Shown here piece after piece: positions 1-7,579 of a DNA stretch of 43,389 bases. The DNA lies in the NCBI RefSeq assembly GCF_900115005.1, contig NZ_FOUY01000047.1:1-43389 (forward strand), read 5' to 3'. Under the pieces are notes generated by a model. It saw only the letters and a program-made list of their open reading frames with translations. It was not told the origin of the DNA and did no database searches. The position numbers and the translations under genes were made by a program. The stretch comes from Pseudonocardia ammonioxydans (GTDB lineage Bacteria; Actinomycetota; Actinomycetes; Mycobacteriales; Pseudonocardiaceae). Every line of letters begins with the position of its first letter. Position 1 is the stretch's first letter.

Positions 1-246
1 CAATCACTCGTCTACCAGGGGCTCTTCTACTTTCCGGGCCCGCCACGCCGGGCACGACCAGCCGCATGATCACCAGGTTGGAAAGGGTTCACTGCCGACC
101 TCACGAACCTGGGGTACGGCGATACCGATCTGCCCTACCAGTGGATCAGGCAGCTTCGGATGGTCCAGCACCAGCGATCAGTCACGCCGCTATCAACGCG
201 GCGGGGCGACCGATGCCCAGATACCTCCCAGCACGAAAAGGCACCC
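1..246 (+). other. Left-edge stretch, possible decayed gene end
   Basis: The first 69 bases read as an open frame from the window edge to a TGA at 67-69, with codons ending mostly in G or C (it contains LVYQGLFYFPGPP). The same frame continues open after the stop through a protein-like segment (GFTADLTNLGYGDTDLPY) up to the next gene. This could be the 3' end of a gene cut by the window, perhaps with an in-frame stop or indel. I do not recognise a family. Confidence 0.25.
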
Positions 247-630
247 ATGTCTACAGACGCAGGCTCGCATTCCACTCACACCGACGACCCGCACGAGTCT
301 TACCTTTCTGAGAGCCCGGCTGCCCTCCCGCTCATACAGCGGCCGGAGACGAACTGGCTCTGTGCACTCCTGGCCACCGTTCTGACACTAGGGATGAGCG
401 TCCACGTCGTCGTCGGCAACGCCGGGTCGGGGCTGGCGGACATGGCGCCTGAGCGCCTTGCCGGGGGCCTGCTGCTTATCGTCGGCCTCTGGGGGGCATA
501 CGAGGTCCTCGACGCTGCCGTGCAATGGGGAATGGAGCGGTTCACGATTGCTCGACCTCGCCCCGGCTCTGCACCACAGAACACGGGATGTCGGGGGAAT
601 CTGGTAGATCCCACTGAAACCCGCAGCTAG
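247..630 (+). CDS. Small two-helix membrane protein, unknown function
   Basis: A 127-residue protein with two predicted membrane segments, roughly residues 36-56 (WLCALLATVLTLGMSVHVVV) and 71-90 (LAGGLLLIVGLWGAYEVLDA). The N-terminal 35 residues are polar and rich in His, Asp and Ser, so they are probably cytosolic. The ATG at 247 is chosen because a purine-rich stretch (AAAAGG, 236-241) lies just upstream. The frame is open further back to 160, but that part has poor codon use. No family recognised. The following gene begins 45 bases downstream on the same strand. Function cannot be inferred. Confidence 0.6.
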   Translation: MSTDAGSHSTHTDDPHESYLSESPAALPLIQRPETNWLCALLATVLTLGMSVHVVVGNAGSGLADMAPERLAGGLLLIVGLWGAYEVLDAAVQWGMERFTIARPRPGSAPQNTGCRGNLVDPTETRS

Positions 631-675
631 TTGGCTAGTACGTGATCGTCGGCCTCGGACAGGAGCTACCCGCAA

Positions 676-918
676 ATGATGGATCGATCTGCACAGAGCG
701 ACGTGACCACAATCCAGCTGACATCGTGCGAGAACAAGCCTGCGACTGCGCTCGTCGAGACGTTGGCGCAAATCCTCGACCCGCTCGCGTTCGAGCCGCT
801 CCCGCAGAGCCCCACCCTCGGCCAGGTCTGGGAGCAGATCTGTCGGCTGGGCACAGCACGCAAGCACGCCGAACGTGCACTACGCGCCGGATACCGGCTC
901 ACCGAGGGCCAGGGATGA
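676..918 (+). CDS. Hypothetical 80-residue helical protein
   Basis: An 80-residue soluble protein, mainly helical in its second half (LGQVWEQICRLGTARKHAER). AGGAG at 661-665 serves as ribosome-binding site for the ATG at 676; a second ATG follows immediately at 679. Its stop overlaps the start of the next frame as ATGA, so the two are translationally coupled. No family recognised. G/C-rich wobble positions support real coding. Confidence 0.6.
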   Translation: MMDRSAQSDVTTIQLTSCENKPATALVETLAQILDPLAFEPLPQSPTLGQVWEQICRLGTARKHAERALRAGYRLTEGQG

Positions 919-1506
919 CCGCCGTGGACGTCGTCGAGGCCGAGGTGCGGCTCGCCGCGCTGGTCAGCGCGCACCGCGCCGAGCAAGCGGCTTACCGCAG
1001 CGCGCTCGCTGCCGAGAACTCCGCTCAGGTCGCCGCTTGCACGCGACGACTCGAGCAGATCGCTCAAGCCGTGCGGACAGCCGGACGCGTCGACCTCGTT
1101 ACCGCACTCGTCGAAGAGACCAACGCCGGCGCGGTGCTGCTGACGCTGCTCACCGCAGCGGACGAGGTATCACGAGACCAACTTCCCGCAGCCCTTACTC
1201 GTTTCCAAGCCGGCAACGACGCCGTCGACGCCTTGAGCGAGGCGCGACGTCCGCGGGCTGCTCGCCGAGCACGAGCAGCTCCATGACGACATGGCCCTTA
1301 CCGAGGCGATCTCCACACAGCGGGCCGGGCAGCTCGCCGAGCGCACCGCCGACCGGGACCGCCTCGCCGAGCGACTGGCGGGTCTGACCAGGAGGCTCCC
1401 GCCCTGCCCAGCTACGACACCGATCTACGGCTCCGACTGCATCGTCGGGCTCAGCGGGCATACCGGCCTTCACCCCACTATCGGCGGGTGGACCTGGTCG
1501 ACCTAA
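915..1506 (+). pseudogene. Coiled-coil protein gene with an apparent frameshift
   Basis: The frame opening at ATG 915 (MTAVDVVEAEVRLAALVSAH) has strong actinobacterial codon use up to about 1245 and would stop at 1286 after an Arg/Ala-rich tail with weaker codon use. The +1 frame takes over good codon use at about 1250 (VRGLLAEHEQLHDDM, then AERTADRDRLAERLAGLTRR) and stops at 1506. Together they make a heptad-like helical protein of about 195 residues. One extra base near 1240-1260 would explain it. It could be a genuine pseudogene or a sequencing indel. The start overlaps the preceding gene by 4 nt. No family recognised. Confidence 0.5.
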
Positions 1507-1565
1507 CAGCTGAGGGCGTCGCCGGCCAGGACCACCGGTAACGTCCCATGACCGCGATACGACGA

Positions 1566-1596
1566 AGGCTCGTCCCTGGGCATCGGGGACGAGCCT
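1566..1596 (+). terminator. Hairpin terminator, 11-bp perfect stem
   Basis: AGGCTCGTCCC (1566-1576) pairs perfectly with GGGACGAGCCT (1586-1596) around a 9-nt loop, just after the end of the forward gene group. There is no T-tract, as is usual in high-GC actinobacteria. Confidence 0.65.
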
Positions 1597-1607
1597 CGCC
1601 AATGCAA

Positions 1608-1652
1608 AGCCCCGGTCGCGTGACCTCTCCGAGGTCAGAGGCTTCCGGGGCT
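1608..1652 (-). terminator. Two-tier hairpin terminator
   Basis: The outer stem AGCCCCGG (1608-1615)/CCGGGGCT (1645-1652) encloses an inner stem TGACCTC (1621-1627)/GAGGTCA (1631-1637). It lies between convergent gene groups and probably ends the reverse-strand group whose last frame stops at 1739. Confidence 0.6.
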
Positions 1653-1738
1653 CTTCGCCGACCATGGTAAAGGTCGCCCGCCTCTTATCGTCGATGCTCC
1701 GCGAGCAACCCCGGTCGGGCAGTGTTTCCTGCTGCCTT

Positions 1739-1933
1739 CTATTGGCCGCCGATGTTGATCCGGGTCCCGACTGGGGCCGGCGTGTCGAGGTCTGTCACCG
1801 GTTCCCCGTCGAGGAGGAGCACGCCGCGCTCCAAGTGGCCGCGAAGTCGGTCTTGGTCGATGCCAGCGTTCATCGCGCGGCTCCGCACGGTCGGGACCGG
1901 GGCGATGTCGTCAGGCTCGGTCTGATCTGCCAC
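1739..1933 (-). CDS. Short frame, probable C-terminal part of a broken gene
   Basis: A 64-codon frame with good codon use from GTG 1933, containing TRINIGGQ at the C terminus. Its reading frame is the same as that of the 166-residue gene upstream (2027-2527). Between them, about 1935-2030, a different frame has clear coding character (DVLSACAQLDAVGGGAGHAF, then FEGTLDEW). So this may be the tail of a longer protein disrupted by two compensating indels rather than an independent small gene. No convincing ribosome-binding site precedes the GTG. Two hairpin terminators follow. Confidence 0.4.
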   Translation of the reverse strand: MADQTEPDDIAPVPTVRSRAMNAGIDQDRLRGHLERGVLLLDGEPVTDLDTPAPVGTRINIGGQ

Positions 1934-2026
1934 TCGTCCAGTGTGCCTTCGAACCGCTTCGACCGGATGAAGGCGTGACCAGCGCCGCCGCCGACGGCGT
2001 CGAGCTGCGCGCAGGCGCTGAGGACG

Positions 2027-2527
2027 TCACTTCGTGCTGAATGTGACCTGGGCGCCGACGAGCCGGCCTTCGGTACGGGCGTGGTCGATCCGCGCGGTGC
2101 GATCCTCGGCATGCAGGTCGACACCGGTCGCGACGAGTACGGCCAGCCTCCCGCGTTGAGTGGCGATCTCGGCCCAGCCAGCGGGCGCCGCCGGGCCGAT
2201 GTCGCCGTCATACCCCAGCATCCCGGCCGTGAGTTCCAGCGTCCCGCTGGCAGCGGTGAACACCGCCGCCCCACCGGAGGCGAAGGGAAGCTCGAGCAGC
2301 GCGTCGACGGCGAGCGCGGGAACGAGAGCGAACCCGTCCCCGAGCAGCGCGGCGAGCACCGCGTCGACGATCTCGGCACCGGGGTGCCCGTCACCGGTGA
2401 GCACCTGCAGGCGCGGGACCAGCGTGAGCGTGGCGATGGCAGTAGCGCCGCCTCGATCATGAGCGGCGTAGACACCGGGCGTGGCGTCGATCGTCAACAG
2501 CGGGTCGGGATCGAGGCCGCCGGTCAC
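2027..2527 (-). CDS. Hypothetical 166-residue protein
   Basis: A 166-residue Ala/Leu/Gly-rich soluble protein with alternating hydrophobic strands and helices (LRLTLVPRLQ-like and ALLGDGFALVPALAVDALLE regions). The ATG at 2527 overlaps the stop of the upstream gene (ATGA), so the pair is translationally coupled. There are no membrane segments and no recognised family. The frame stops with FSTK-TGA, but coding character continues in another frame just downstream, so the natural protein may be longer. Confidence 0.65.
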   Translation of the reverse strand: MTGGLDPDPLLTIDATPGVYAAHDRGGATAIATLTLVPRLQVLTGDGHPGAEIVDAVLAALLGDGFALVPALAVDALLELPFASGGAAVFTAASGTLELTAGMLGYDGDIGPAAPAGWAEIATQRGRLAVLVATGVDLHAEDRTARIDHARTEGRLVGAQVTFSTK

Positions 2528-3243
2528 CGGCCGGCCGCCGAGGTGAGGGCCTCACAGCGTGCGATCTCGGTGCGTAGCCCCGCCGCGTCGGCCCGGTGTT
2601 CGCACGCGCCGTCGCTGTCACTGGCTGCGGCGGCTCGCTCGGCGAGCACGTCATGCAGCTGCGCGCTACGGCGTAGCGGCGTCAACGCCTCGGGCGAGCC
2701 GGGCCCGTGCTCGAGGGCGGAGCGCTGGTGAGCGTGCTGCAGGCTGAGCAGCTCAGGTAGGGGCGCGGTCCGTTCCATGACCGACGAAACCGGAGCGGGG
2801 CCGATGCTCGGGTCGCTCGGGTCGTGATGGCGCTGTACCCACTCGTCGAGCTCTGCCAGGCGGGCCGCGTAGGCGGAGTCGCGCGCAGCACGATCGGTAC
2901 TCACGTGGCCCGACGTCGTCTCCACCCAGCTGCCGTGAGCCGCGCACCAGCGCTCGCGGACGTCGTCGACATCAGCACCGATCGCCTCGGCCAGCTCGGA
3001 CCAGCTGGCGCCGTCGTCACGTTCGACCAGCATCGCCGCCGTGACCACCTCCTGAGCCTTGGCCAGCAGCTCGGCGGCGTCTGCCAGCAGCGCTCCCCGG
3101 TAGGCCGGCCCCGGCCGAGGGCCGACCGGGACCAGGTCGCGAGCCCAGTCAGATGCCTCGCGCGCAGACTCGGCCAGCAGCAGATGCCCCAGAGACCGCG
3201 AGGTGAACGGGGCGCCGTCCAGCGGCGTGTCCAGATCGGTCAT
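2524..3243 (-). CDS. Hypothetical protein with an HTH-like segment
   Basis: A 239-residue protein starting at the ATG at 3243. The frame is open to 3279, but the extra codons precede a better placed start. The middle contains a helix-turn-helix-like stretch (SWSELAEAIGADVDDVRERW, about residues 80-100), followed by charged helices (AARLAELDEWVQRHH). Together these suggest a DNA-associated or regulatory protein, but no family was recognised. It is first in a reverse-strand group with 2027-2527, coupled by a 4-nt overlap. The promoter should lie in the 3244-3699 gap, facing the forward gene at 3700. Confidence 0.6.
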   Translation of the reverse strand: MTDLDTPLDGAPFTSRSLGHLLLAESAREASDWARDLVPVGPRPGPAYRGALLADAAELLAKAQEVVTAAMLVERDDGASWSELAEAIGADVDDVRERWCAAHGSWVETTSGHVSTDRAARDSAYAARLAELDEWVQRHHDPSDPSIGPAPVSSVMERTAPLPELLSLQHAHQRSALEHGPGSPEALTPLRRSAQLHDVLAERAAAASDSDGACEHRADAAGLRTEIARCEALTSAAGR

Positions 3244-3294
3244 GACTTCGAGCCTGACCGGGTGGGCACCGCCAGGCAATGGGCCACGCCAGGC

Positions 3295-3303
3295 TGTGGA
3301 TAA
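3295..3303 (-). promoter_or_regulatory. Single DnaA-box-like 9-mer
   Basis: TGTGGATAA is the exact complement of the consensus TTATCCACA. Only one copy was seen, so an origin is suggested weakly at best. Confidence 0.25.
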
Positions 3304-3577
3304 CCCAGCTTGGGTCTGAGGGAACCCCTTCGTCGCAGTGCCCGGTGGAAGTGCAAGCCGAATGAGCCGCGGGGCGGCGAAACGCCTAGGTCAGGAGCGC
3401 CCCTTGTGCCTGTATCCGCACCTCAGCACAACCACAGACGAGCCGCACAACGAAGACGCGGCACCGCAGCAGGAGGAACGGTGCGTGAGCCCGCACCTCG
3501 AGCTCCGCTACCGTGAGACCGAGCCGACACGGCCGAACACGGGCGCTCCAGGCGACCCGGGCTGCCGGCCGGTCGGC

Positions 3578-3650
3578 GGGGTCGGTGGCTGTTTGCCGAC
3601 GTCCTCGGCACGTCCGAGGGTGGACCCTGCGGGGTTCGGCCACCGACCCC
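3578..3650. repeat. 12-bp inverted repeat upstream of the 3700 gene
   Basis: GGGGTCGGTGGC (3578-3589) pairs perfectly with GCCACCGACCCC (3639-3650), 49-nt spacing. It could fold in the leader of the 3700 gene or act as an operator. Confidence 0.5.
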
Positions 3651-3699
3651 ACCCCGCCGCGCCGCAGCCCACATCCGACCGTCGCTTCCGGAGACGCCC

Positions 3700-4206
3700 G
3701 TGCCGACCCCCAACCGCATCGACGTCGACGGCCGCCCGCACCTCAACCGTGCCGAGATCGCCGACCGCACCGGCATCAGCGCCAAGACCCAGCGCAACCT
3801 CTACGTCGAGCGCGACACGAACGGCCACCCCGAGGCGCACCTGCAGGGCCGCGAGGCCTTCTTCGACGAGCAGCGCGTCATCGAGTGGTACACCGCCTGG
3901 GCCGAGCACAAGCAGGCCAACCGACGGCCGCCCCAGGACGACGCGGGCGACGCGGACGAGCTGCTCGACGTCCCCGCCGCCACCCGGTTTCTCGGCTACG
4001 CCAGCCAGTCCACGATCCGGGGCTACCTCGCCCGCAACGACGGCTACTTCCCCGAAGCCGACGACTGCGAGGACCTGCCCTCCGGGCGCGTCCGGCGCCG
4101 CTGGAAGCGCAGCACGCTGCGCGCGTTCGCAGCACGGGCCGCCCGCCCCGGGGACGCGGTAACCGGCCGGTCCCGGCGCTCACGCCACCGCGCACACCCG
4201 TCGTAG
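3700..4206 (+). CDS. Two-module DNA-binding-like protein
   Basis: A 168-residue protein from GTG 3700, preceded by GGAG. It has two units with the same plan: residues 12-65, about 'GRPHLNRAEIADRTGIS' then 'DTNGHPEAHLQGREAFFDE', and residues 85-145, 'ELLDVPAATRFLGYASQSTI' then 'RNDGYFPEAD'. The plan is a helix-turn-helix that chooses a row, a short N-G/Q-HPEP-like or YFPE turn, and a wing ending in an aromatic-rich strand, as in excisionase/MerR-like winged-helix proteins. The second unit closely matches the last unit of the protein at 11489-12232. Role is inferred as a regulator or excision/replication accessory factor. It lies directly upstream of the methyltransferase promoter. Confidence 0.65.
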   Translation: MPTPNRIDVDGRPHLNRAEIADRTGISAKTQRNLYVERDTNGHPEAHLQGREAFFDEQRVIEWYTAWAEHKQANRRPPQDDAGDADELLDVPAATRFLGYASQSTIRGYLARNDGYFPEADDCEDLPSGRVRRRWKRSTLRAFAARAARPGDAVTGRSRRSRHRAHPS

Positions 4207-4247
4207 CAGCGCACCCCTTCTCACCAGGGAAAATGCGCAAATCTGTA

Positions 4248-4280
4248 TTGCCAACCATCCATAAACGCTGTAAAGTAGGA
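4248..4280 (+). promoter_or_regulatory. Promoter, CGCTGTAAA family copy 1
   Basis: TTGCCA (4248-4253), 17-nt spacer, TAAAGT (4271-4276) reads as a sigma-70-type promoter for the methyltransferase. The -10 is embedded in CGCTGTAAAGTA (4266-4277), the same element as at 7529, 8923, 9284 and 9958. The leader shares TGTTGGG with copy 5. Confidence 0.6.
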
Positions 4281-4346
4281 CATGTTGGGAGGGACGGCAA
4301 ACCCGCCCGACACCGCAGCCGAAACACCTGGAAATGGGGGACACCC

Positions 4347-6164
4347 ATGCGCTTGATCAACCGTGTCCGCGCGTCGGACATGTTCAGCTGGACCGACCTG
4401 TTCTGCGGCGCAGGAGGGTCGTCGTCGGGCATCGAGAGCGTGCCGGGCAACACCGTCCAGATGGCCTGCAACCACTGGGCTCTGGCGATCGAGACGCACA
4501 ACCACAACATGCCGCACGTCGACCACGACGTGGCCGACATCGCCGAGATCGACCCCGCCCGGTACCCGTCCACCGACGGGCTGTGGGCCTCGCCGTCGTG
4601 CACGTTCTGGTCACAGGCGCGCGGCGAGCGCCAGGACTTCGCCGAGACGACCGAGCCGACCCTGTTCGACCTCGCGACCACCGAGGACATCGAGGACGAG
4701 CCCCCGCTGGCCGACGAGGCACGCGAACGGTCCCGCGCACTGATGCACGACGTGCCCCGCTTCGCCGAACACCACCGCTACAAAACGGTCGTCGTGGAGA
4801 ATGTGCTGCCGCTGCTGAAGTGGGCCTACTTCCCGAAGTGGATCGCCCGGATGAGGGCGCAGGGCTACCGCCACGAGGTCCTCACGCTCAACAGCGCGTT
4901 CGCCCACCAGCTCGGCGCACCCGCCCCGCAGCTGCGCGACCGGGTCTACGTGGTCTTCTGGCAGGAGCGCTACCGGCGCCCGGATTTCGAGCGCTGGACC
5001 CGCCCCCGCGCTTGGTGCCCGACCTGCGGCGAGGTCGTGACCGCGATGCGGGCCCCGAAGAACCCGAGCAAGCCGCACGGCGCCTACAGCCAGCAGTACG
5101 TGTTCCGCTGCCCGCACGTGTCCTGCCGTAACGACATCGTCCAGCCCTACGTGCTCCCGGCCGCCGCCGCGATCGACCTGGCCAACCCCGGCCAGCGCAT
5201 CGGTGACCGGGCGCGGCCGCTCAAGCCGAAGACCTACGCGCGTATCGAGGCAGGCCTGCGCCGCCACTCCGGGGCCATCGTGCTGGAGGCCGCCGGAAAC
5301 ACCTTCGAACGCCGCCCCGGCGTGCGGACCTGGCCGGTCGAGGACCCGCTGCGCACCATGCACACCACCCCGTCGAAGGCGATCGCGCAGGCCCCTCTGA
5401 TGCGCACGCACGGCGCTGCGGGACTCCAGCAGATCGCCGAGCACCAGGCCGCTAACGCGCTCGACGGTCTGGTCATCCCGGTCGAGGGCCGCGAGGGCAA
5501 GGCCGCGCAGCCGCTCAGCCGGCCGATGCGCGTGCAGACCGCGCGCAACGAGAACGGGCTGCTCGTGCCGTGCGGCGGCACCTGGAACACCGACGCCCGC
5601 CCGGTCGATGAGCCGATGCGCACCCGCACGACCCGCGACGCCGAAGCCGTGGTGGTCGTCCCGCTGCGCAACAACAACCGCGCCAAGACCGTGCACGACC
5701 CGCTCGACACGTTCGCCGCGAACGGCAACCACCACGGCCTGGCCATGCTGATGCGCAACAACACCGGCGGCGCCGAGATGTGCACGCCGGTCGACGAGCC
5801 CGCGCGCACGCTGACCACCGCCGGGCACCAGTCGCTGGTCTCCTGGGACCCGGACGTGCTCTACGCCTACGACACCGGATCCCTGCGCGGCGTGAACCGG
5901 CCGATGCCCACCCAGACCGCCGTCGAAGGCGACGCCGTGATGCAGACCGACATCCGGGTCGAGGACTGCCGATTCCGGATGCTCATGGCCGACGAGGTCA
6001 AGCTCGGCATGGCCTTCGCGCCCGGATACGTCCTGCTGGGGACCAGCTCGCGCGACAACGTGAAGATGTGCGGCAACGCGGTCACCCCGCCGGTCTCCCG
6101 CGACATCATCGCCTGTGTCGTCGAGGCCGTGACCGGCGCCAGCATCAGCGAACCAGCGCCCTGA
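4347..6164 (+). CDS. C5-cytosine DNA methyltransferase
   Basis: A 605-residue enzyme that would transfer a methyl group from S-adenosylmethionine to cytosine C5 in DNA. Motif I is DLFCGAGGSSSGIE (residues 17-30). The catalytic loop is SPSCTFWSQ with nucleophile Cys85 (PSC rather than the usual PPC/PCQ, as in other phage- and actinobacterial-type enzymes). Motif VI is ENV (151-153), motif VIII QLRDRVYVVF (195-204) and motif X GNAVTPPVSRD near the C terminus. An insertion carries a four-Cys zinc-knuckle candidate (C224, C227, C255, C260). The target-recognition region contains about six degenerate copies of P-V-D-E-P-x-R-T-x-T-T. ATG 4347 has GGGGGA just upstream; the longer open frame to 3513 is non-coding in character. 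Likely role: protecting the element from restriction or marking its own DNA. No partner endonuclease is adjacent. Confidence 0.9.
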   Translation: MRLINRVRASDMFSWTDLFCGAGGSSSGIESVPGNTVQMACNHWALAIETHNHNMPHVDHDVADIAEIDPARYPSTDGLWASPSCTFWSQARGERQDFAETTEPTLFDLATTEDIEDEPPLADEARERSRALMHDVPRFAEHHRYKTVVVENVLPLLKWAYFPKWIARMRAQGYRHEVLTLNSAFAHQLGAPAPQLRDRVYVVFWQERYRRPDFERWTRPRAWCPTCGEVVTAMRAPKNPSKPHGAYSQQYVFRCPHVSCRNDIVQPYVLPAAAAIDLANPGQRIGDRARPLKPKTYARIEAGLRRHSGAIVLEAAGNTFERRPGVRTWPVEDPLRTMHTTPSKAIAQAPLMRTHGAAGLQQIAEHQAANALDGLVIPVEGREGKAAQPLSRPMRVQTARNENGLLVPCGGTWNTDARPVDEPMRTRTTRDAEAVVVVPLRNNNRAKTVHDPLDTFAANGNHHGLAMLMRNNTGGAEMCTPVDEPARTLTTAGHQSLVSWDPDVLYAYDTGSLRGVNRPMPTQTAVEGDAVMQTDIRVEDCRFRMLMADEVKLGMAFAPGYVLLGTSSRDNVKMCGNAVTPPVSRDIIACVVEAVTGASISEPAP

Positions 6165-6185
6165 TAGGCAGGCCACGCGCTTGAG

Positions 6186-6224
6186 CCTCGACGTCGCCCG
6201 TCGGACCGACGGGCGACGTCGAGG
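6186..6224 (+). terminator. 19-bp perfect hairpin terminator
   Basis: CCTCGACGTCGCCCGTCGG (6186-6204) and CCGACGGGCGACGTCGAGG (6206-6224) are exact complements around one base, 22 nt after the methyltransferase stop. Very stable; no T-tract. Confidence 0.8.
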
Positions 6225-6249
6225 GGCAGTCAGCGCCGCGAGTCCAGGT

Positions 6250-6314
6250 GATGGCCGGTGGCCTGCCCCGCAGGGCGACGCCCGCAGGCGCCCGGCATGA
6301 GGCCACCGGCCATC
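6250..6314. repeat. 15-bp inverted repeat with structured loop
   Basis: GATGGCCGGTGGCCT (6250-6264) pairs perfectly with AGGCCACCGGCCATC (6300-6314); the 35-nt loop contains further short G/C pairing. It sits between the methyltransferase terminator and the 6464 gene, so it may be a second terminator, a leader structure or a protein site. Confidence 0.55.
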
Positions 6315-6463
6315 CGCGTCACGGCCCGCGAACCGAAGGCCCGAAGGCGCCCGAAGCGCCGCGACACCCACCGAGCCTAGAACCCCGGCGGGGCCGGCCG
6401 CCGCCGAGCAGACGGATACGACCAGGCCCTCACTCATCGACACGTCACCCCAGGAGGACCGTC

Positions 6464-6955
6464 ATGACCGCCACCACCCGTGAGCTGCTCGCCGCCACCG
6501 CCGGCGAGTGGAGGTTGACCGGGATCGTCAAGGCCGACACCGCATGCCAGTGCTGTACCCGCCGGGTCCGGGCCCGCGCGTTCCACGTCACCCACCCCGA
6601 GTGCGGCGAGCTGGAGCTGGGGCGGCGATGCGCGGTCCGGGCGACCGGGTGGAAGCAGCTCGAGCGCGGTGCCCGGATCGCGGCGCGGGTCGCCGAGGTG
6701 AAGCGCCGTCAGGAGGTCGTCGGGGCGGCGTTCCCTGCCCTGGCCGAGGCGTACCAGGCCGAGGAGGAGCGGGGCCGCCAGGAGCAGGCGGCCGGGTTCG
6801 AGCCGCGCTACCCGGGTCACGACGTCCAGGGCCGCCGGTTCTACCTGTTCCAGCTCGCGACGACCGAGGACTTCCTCTGGCACGACGAGGCCGCCGAGGA
6901 ATGGCGGGCGTTCGTGGTCGAGCGGCAAGCCGCGTTCGGGACCACCGCCCACTGA
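6464..6955 (+). CDS. Hypothetical protein with Cys-rich N-terminal half
   Basis: A 163-residue protein beginning at ATG 6464 behind a strong CAGGAGGA site. Residues 24-50 contain CQCC, then HPEC and RRC, spaced like a zinc-binding unit (ACQCCTRRVRARAFHVTHPE). This is followed by a charged helix (AARVAEVKRRQEVVGAAF) and an aromatic C-terminal part (RRFYLFQLATTEDFLWHDEA). No family recognised; a nucleic-acid or protein-binding role is only suggested by the Cys pattern. It stands alone between a hairpin region and a 620-nt gap, and has no CGCTGTAAA element upstream. Confidence 0.6.
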   Translation: MTATTRELLAATAGEWRLTGIVKADTACQCCTRRVRARAFHVTHPECGELELGRRCAVRATGWKQLERGARIAARVAEVKRRQEVVGAAFPALAEAYQAEEERGRQEQAAGFEPRYPGHDVQGRRFYLFQLATTEDFLWHDEAAEEWRAFVVERQAAFGTTAH

Positions 6956-7012
6956 GCCGCCTCGCCCCACCCCATCGTCGGCACGAGCGCACAAGCCGCC
7001 CAGCCATTCGTA

Positions 7013-7059
7013 AACTGCACGGGCCGCTGCGCTCCCCGGCTGCCGCGCGATCACTGCGC
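7013..7059 (+). repeat. 47-nt dispersed repeat, copy A
   Basis: Starts AACTGCACGGGCCGCTGCGC and runs through GATCACTGCGC; it differs from 12265-12311 at two positions only. Both copies lie shortly downstream of a forward gene (6955 and 12232). Confidence 0.75.
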
Positions 7060-7177
7060 GAGCTGGCTGCATCTCCTGTAGGGCCGAGACGCGCGGCGAC
7101 GTGAGAATCCACCCGAGCCCTGCAGCGCCTCCCGGCTTGGCGTCGTGGTGGGCGTCGTGCCGGTCGGTCCCGGGTGA

Positions 7178-7346
7178 GGGTCTCTCCTTGCGTCGGCAGC
7201 AGGACGGTGCACGAGAACCTGCTCCGCTCAACAGGCCCTCCGCTGGCGCTCCGGCCGCTCCGCAAGCTCCGCGGTCGCTATCGCGAGCCTGACCGCTCCA
7301 CAGAACCTCGTGCAGGTCGCCGTCCTGCCGACGCAAGGAGAGACCC
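7178..7346. repeat. Large imperfect inverted repeat, 22-bp perfect outer arms
   Basis: The outer arms 7178-7199 and 7325-7346 are exact complements (GGGTCTCTCCTTGCGTCGGC... and its reverse). Pairing resumes inward (GACGG and TGCACGAG against CTCGTGCA and CCGTC) with a 5-nt bulge. The interior has nested short palindromes (GGCGCTCCGGCCGCTCC). It could be a structured RNA, a terminator or attenuator ahead of the 7580 gene, a small non-autonomous insertion, or a replication/transfer structure. Confidence 0.6.
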
Positions 7347-7510
7347 CCACCCTCAGCGGGGACCGGCCTGCCCGACGCCCGAGCTGCTCTTCGGCCCTGC
7401 CGGGCCGCCCCCTCCCGGGGGGCCAGGGCGCTGCCCTGGACCCGGCCTCGCTGCGGAGAGTCCCCGAACCCAAACCCGCAGGTCAAACCCATAATCGACC
7501 CCGAAACCTC

Positions 7511-7543
7511 TTGCCGGCATCCCGAATCCGCTGTAAACTCTAA
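7511..7543 (+). promoter_or_regulatory. Promoter, CGCTGTAAA family copy 2
   Basis: TTGCCG (7511-7516), 17-nt spacer, TAAACT (7534-7539), inside CGCTGTAAACTCTAA (7529-7543). It drives the 7580 gene with a leader of about 35 nt. Confidence 0.6.
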
Positions 7544-7579
7544 AGTATCAGAGAGCAGATAAAAGCGAAGGGGAACACC

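Larger units (their letters stand above)
3244..3699. other. Intergenic region between divergent genes
   Basis: 456 bases with no convincing gene: open frames here have poor codon use. The stretch holds a perfect DnaA-box-like 9-mer (3295-3303), a 12-bp inverted repeat (3578-3589 / 3639-3650) and must contain the divergent promoters for the genes at 3243 and 3700. The origin of replication could lie here, but there are no iterons or AT-rich block to support that. Confidence 0.4.
6956..7510. other. Long intergenic, structured region
   Basis: About 555 nt with no credible gene. It carries one copy of the 47-nt dispersed repeat (7013-7059), a large imperfect inverted repeat (7178-7346) and short G/C-rich palindromes. 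Frames are open on several strands only because stops are rare at this GC content. Confidence 0.6.

Noticed and set aside
4611..6443. Reverse open frame of 610 codons
   Set aside because: Antisense shadow of the cytosine methyltransferase, which carries all catalytic motifs in its own frame.
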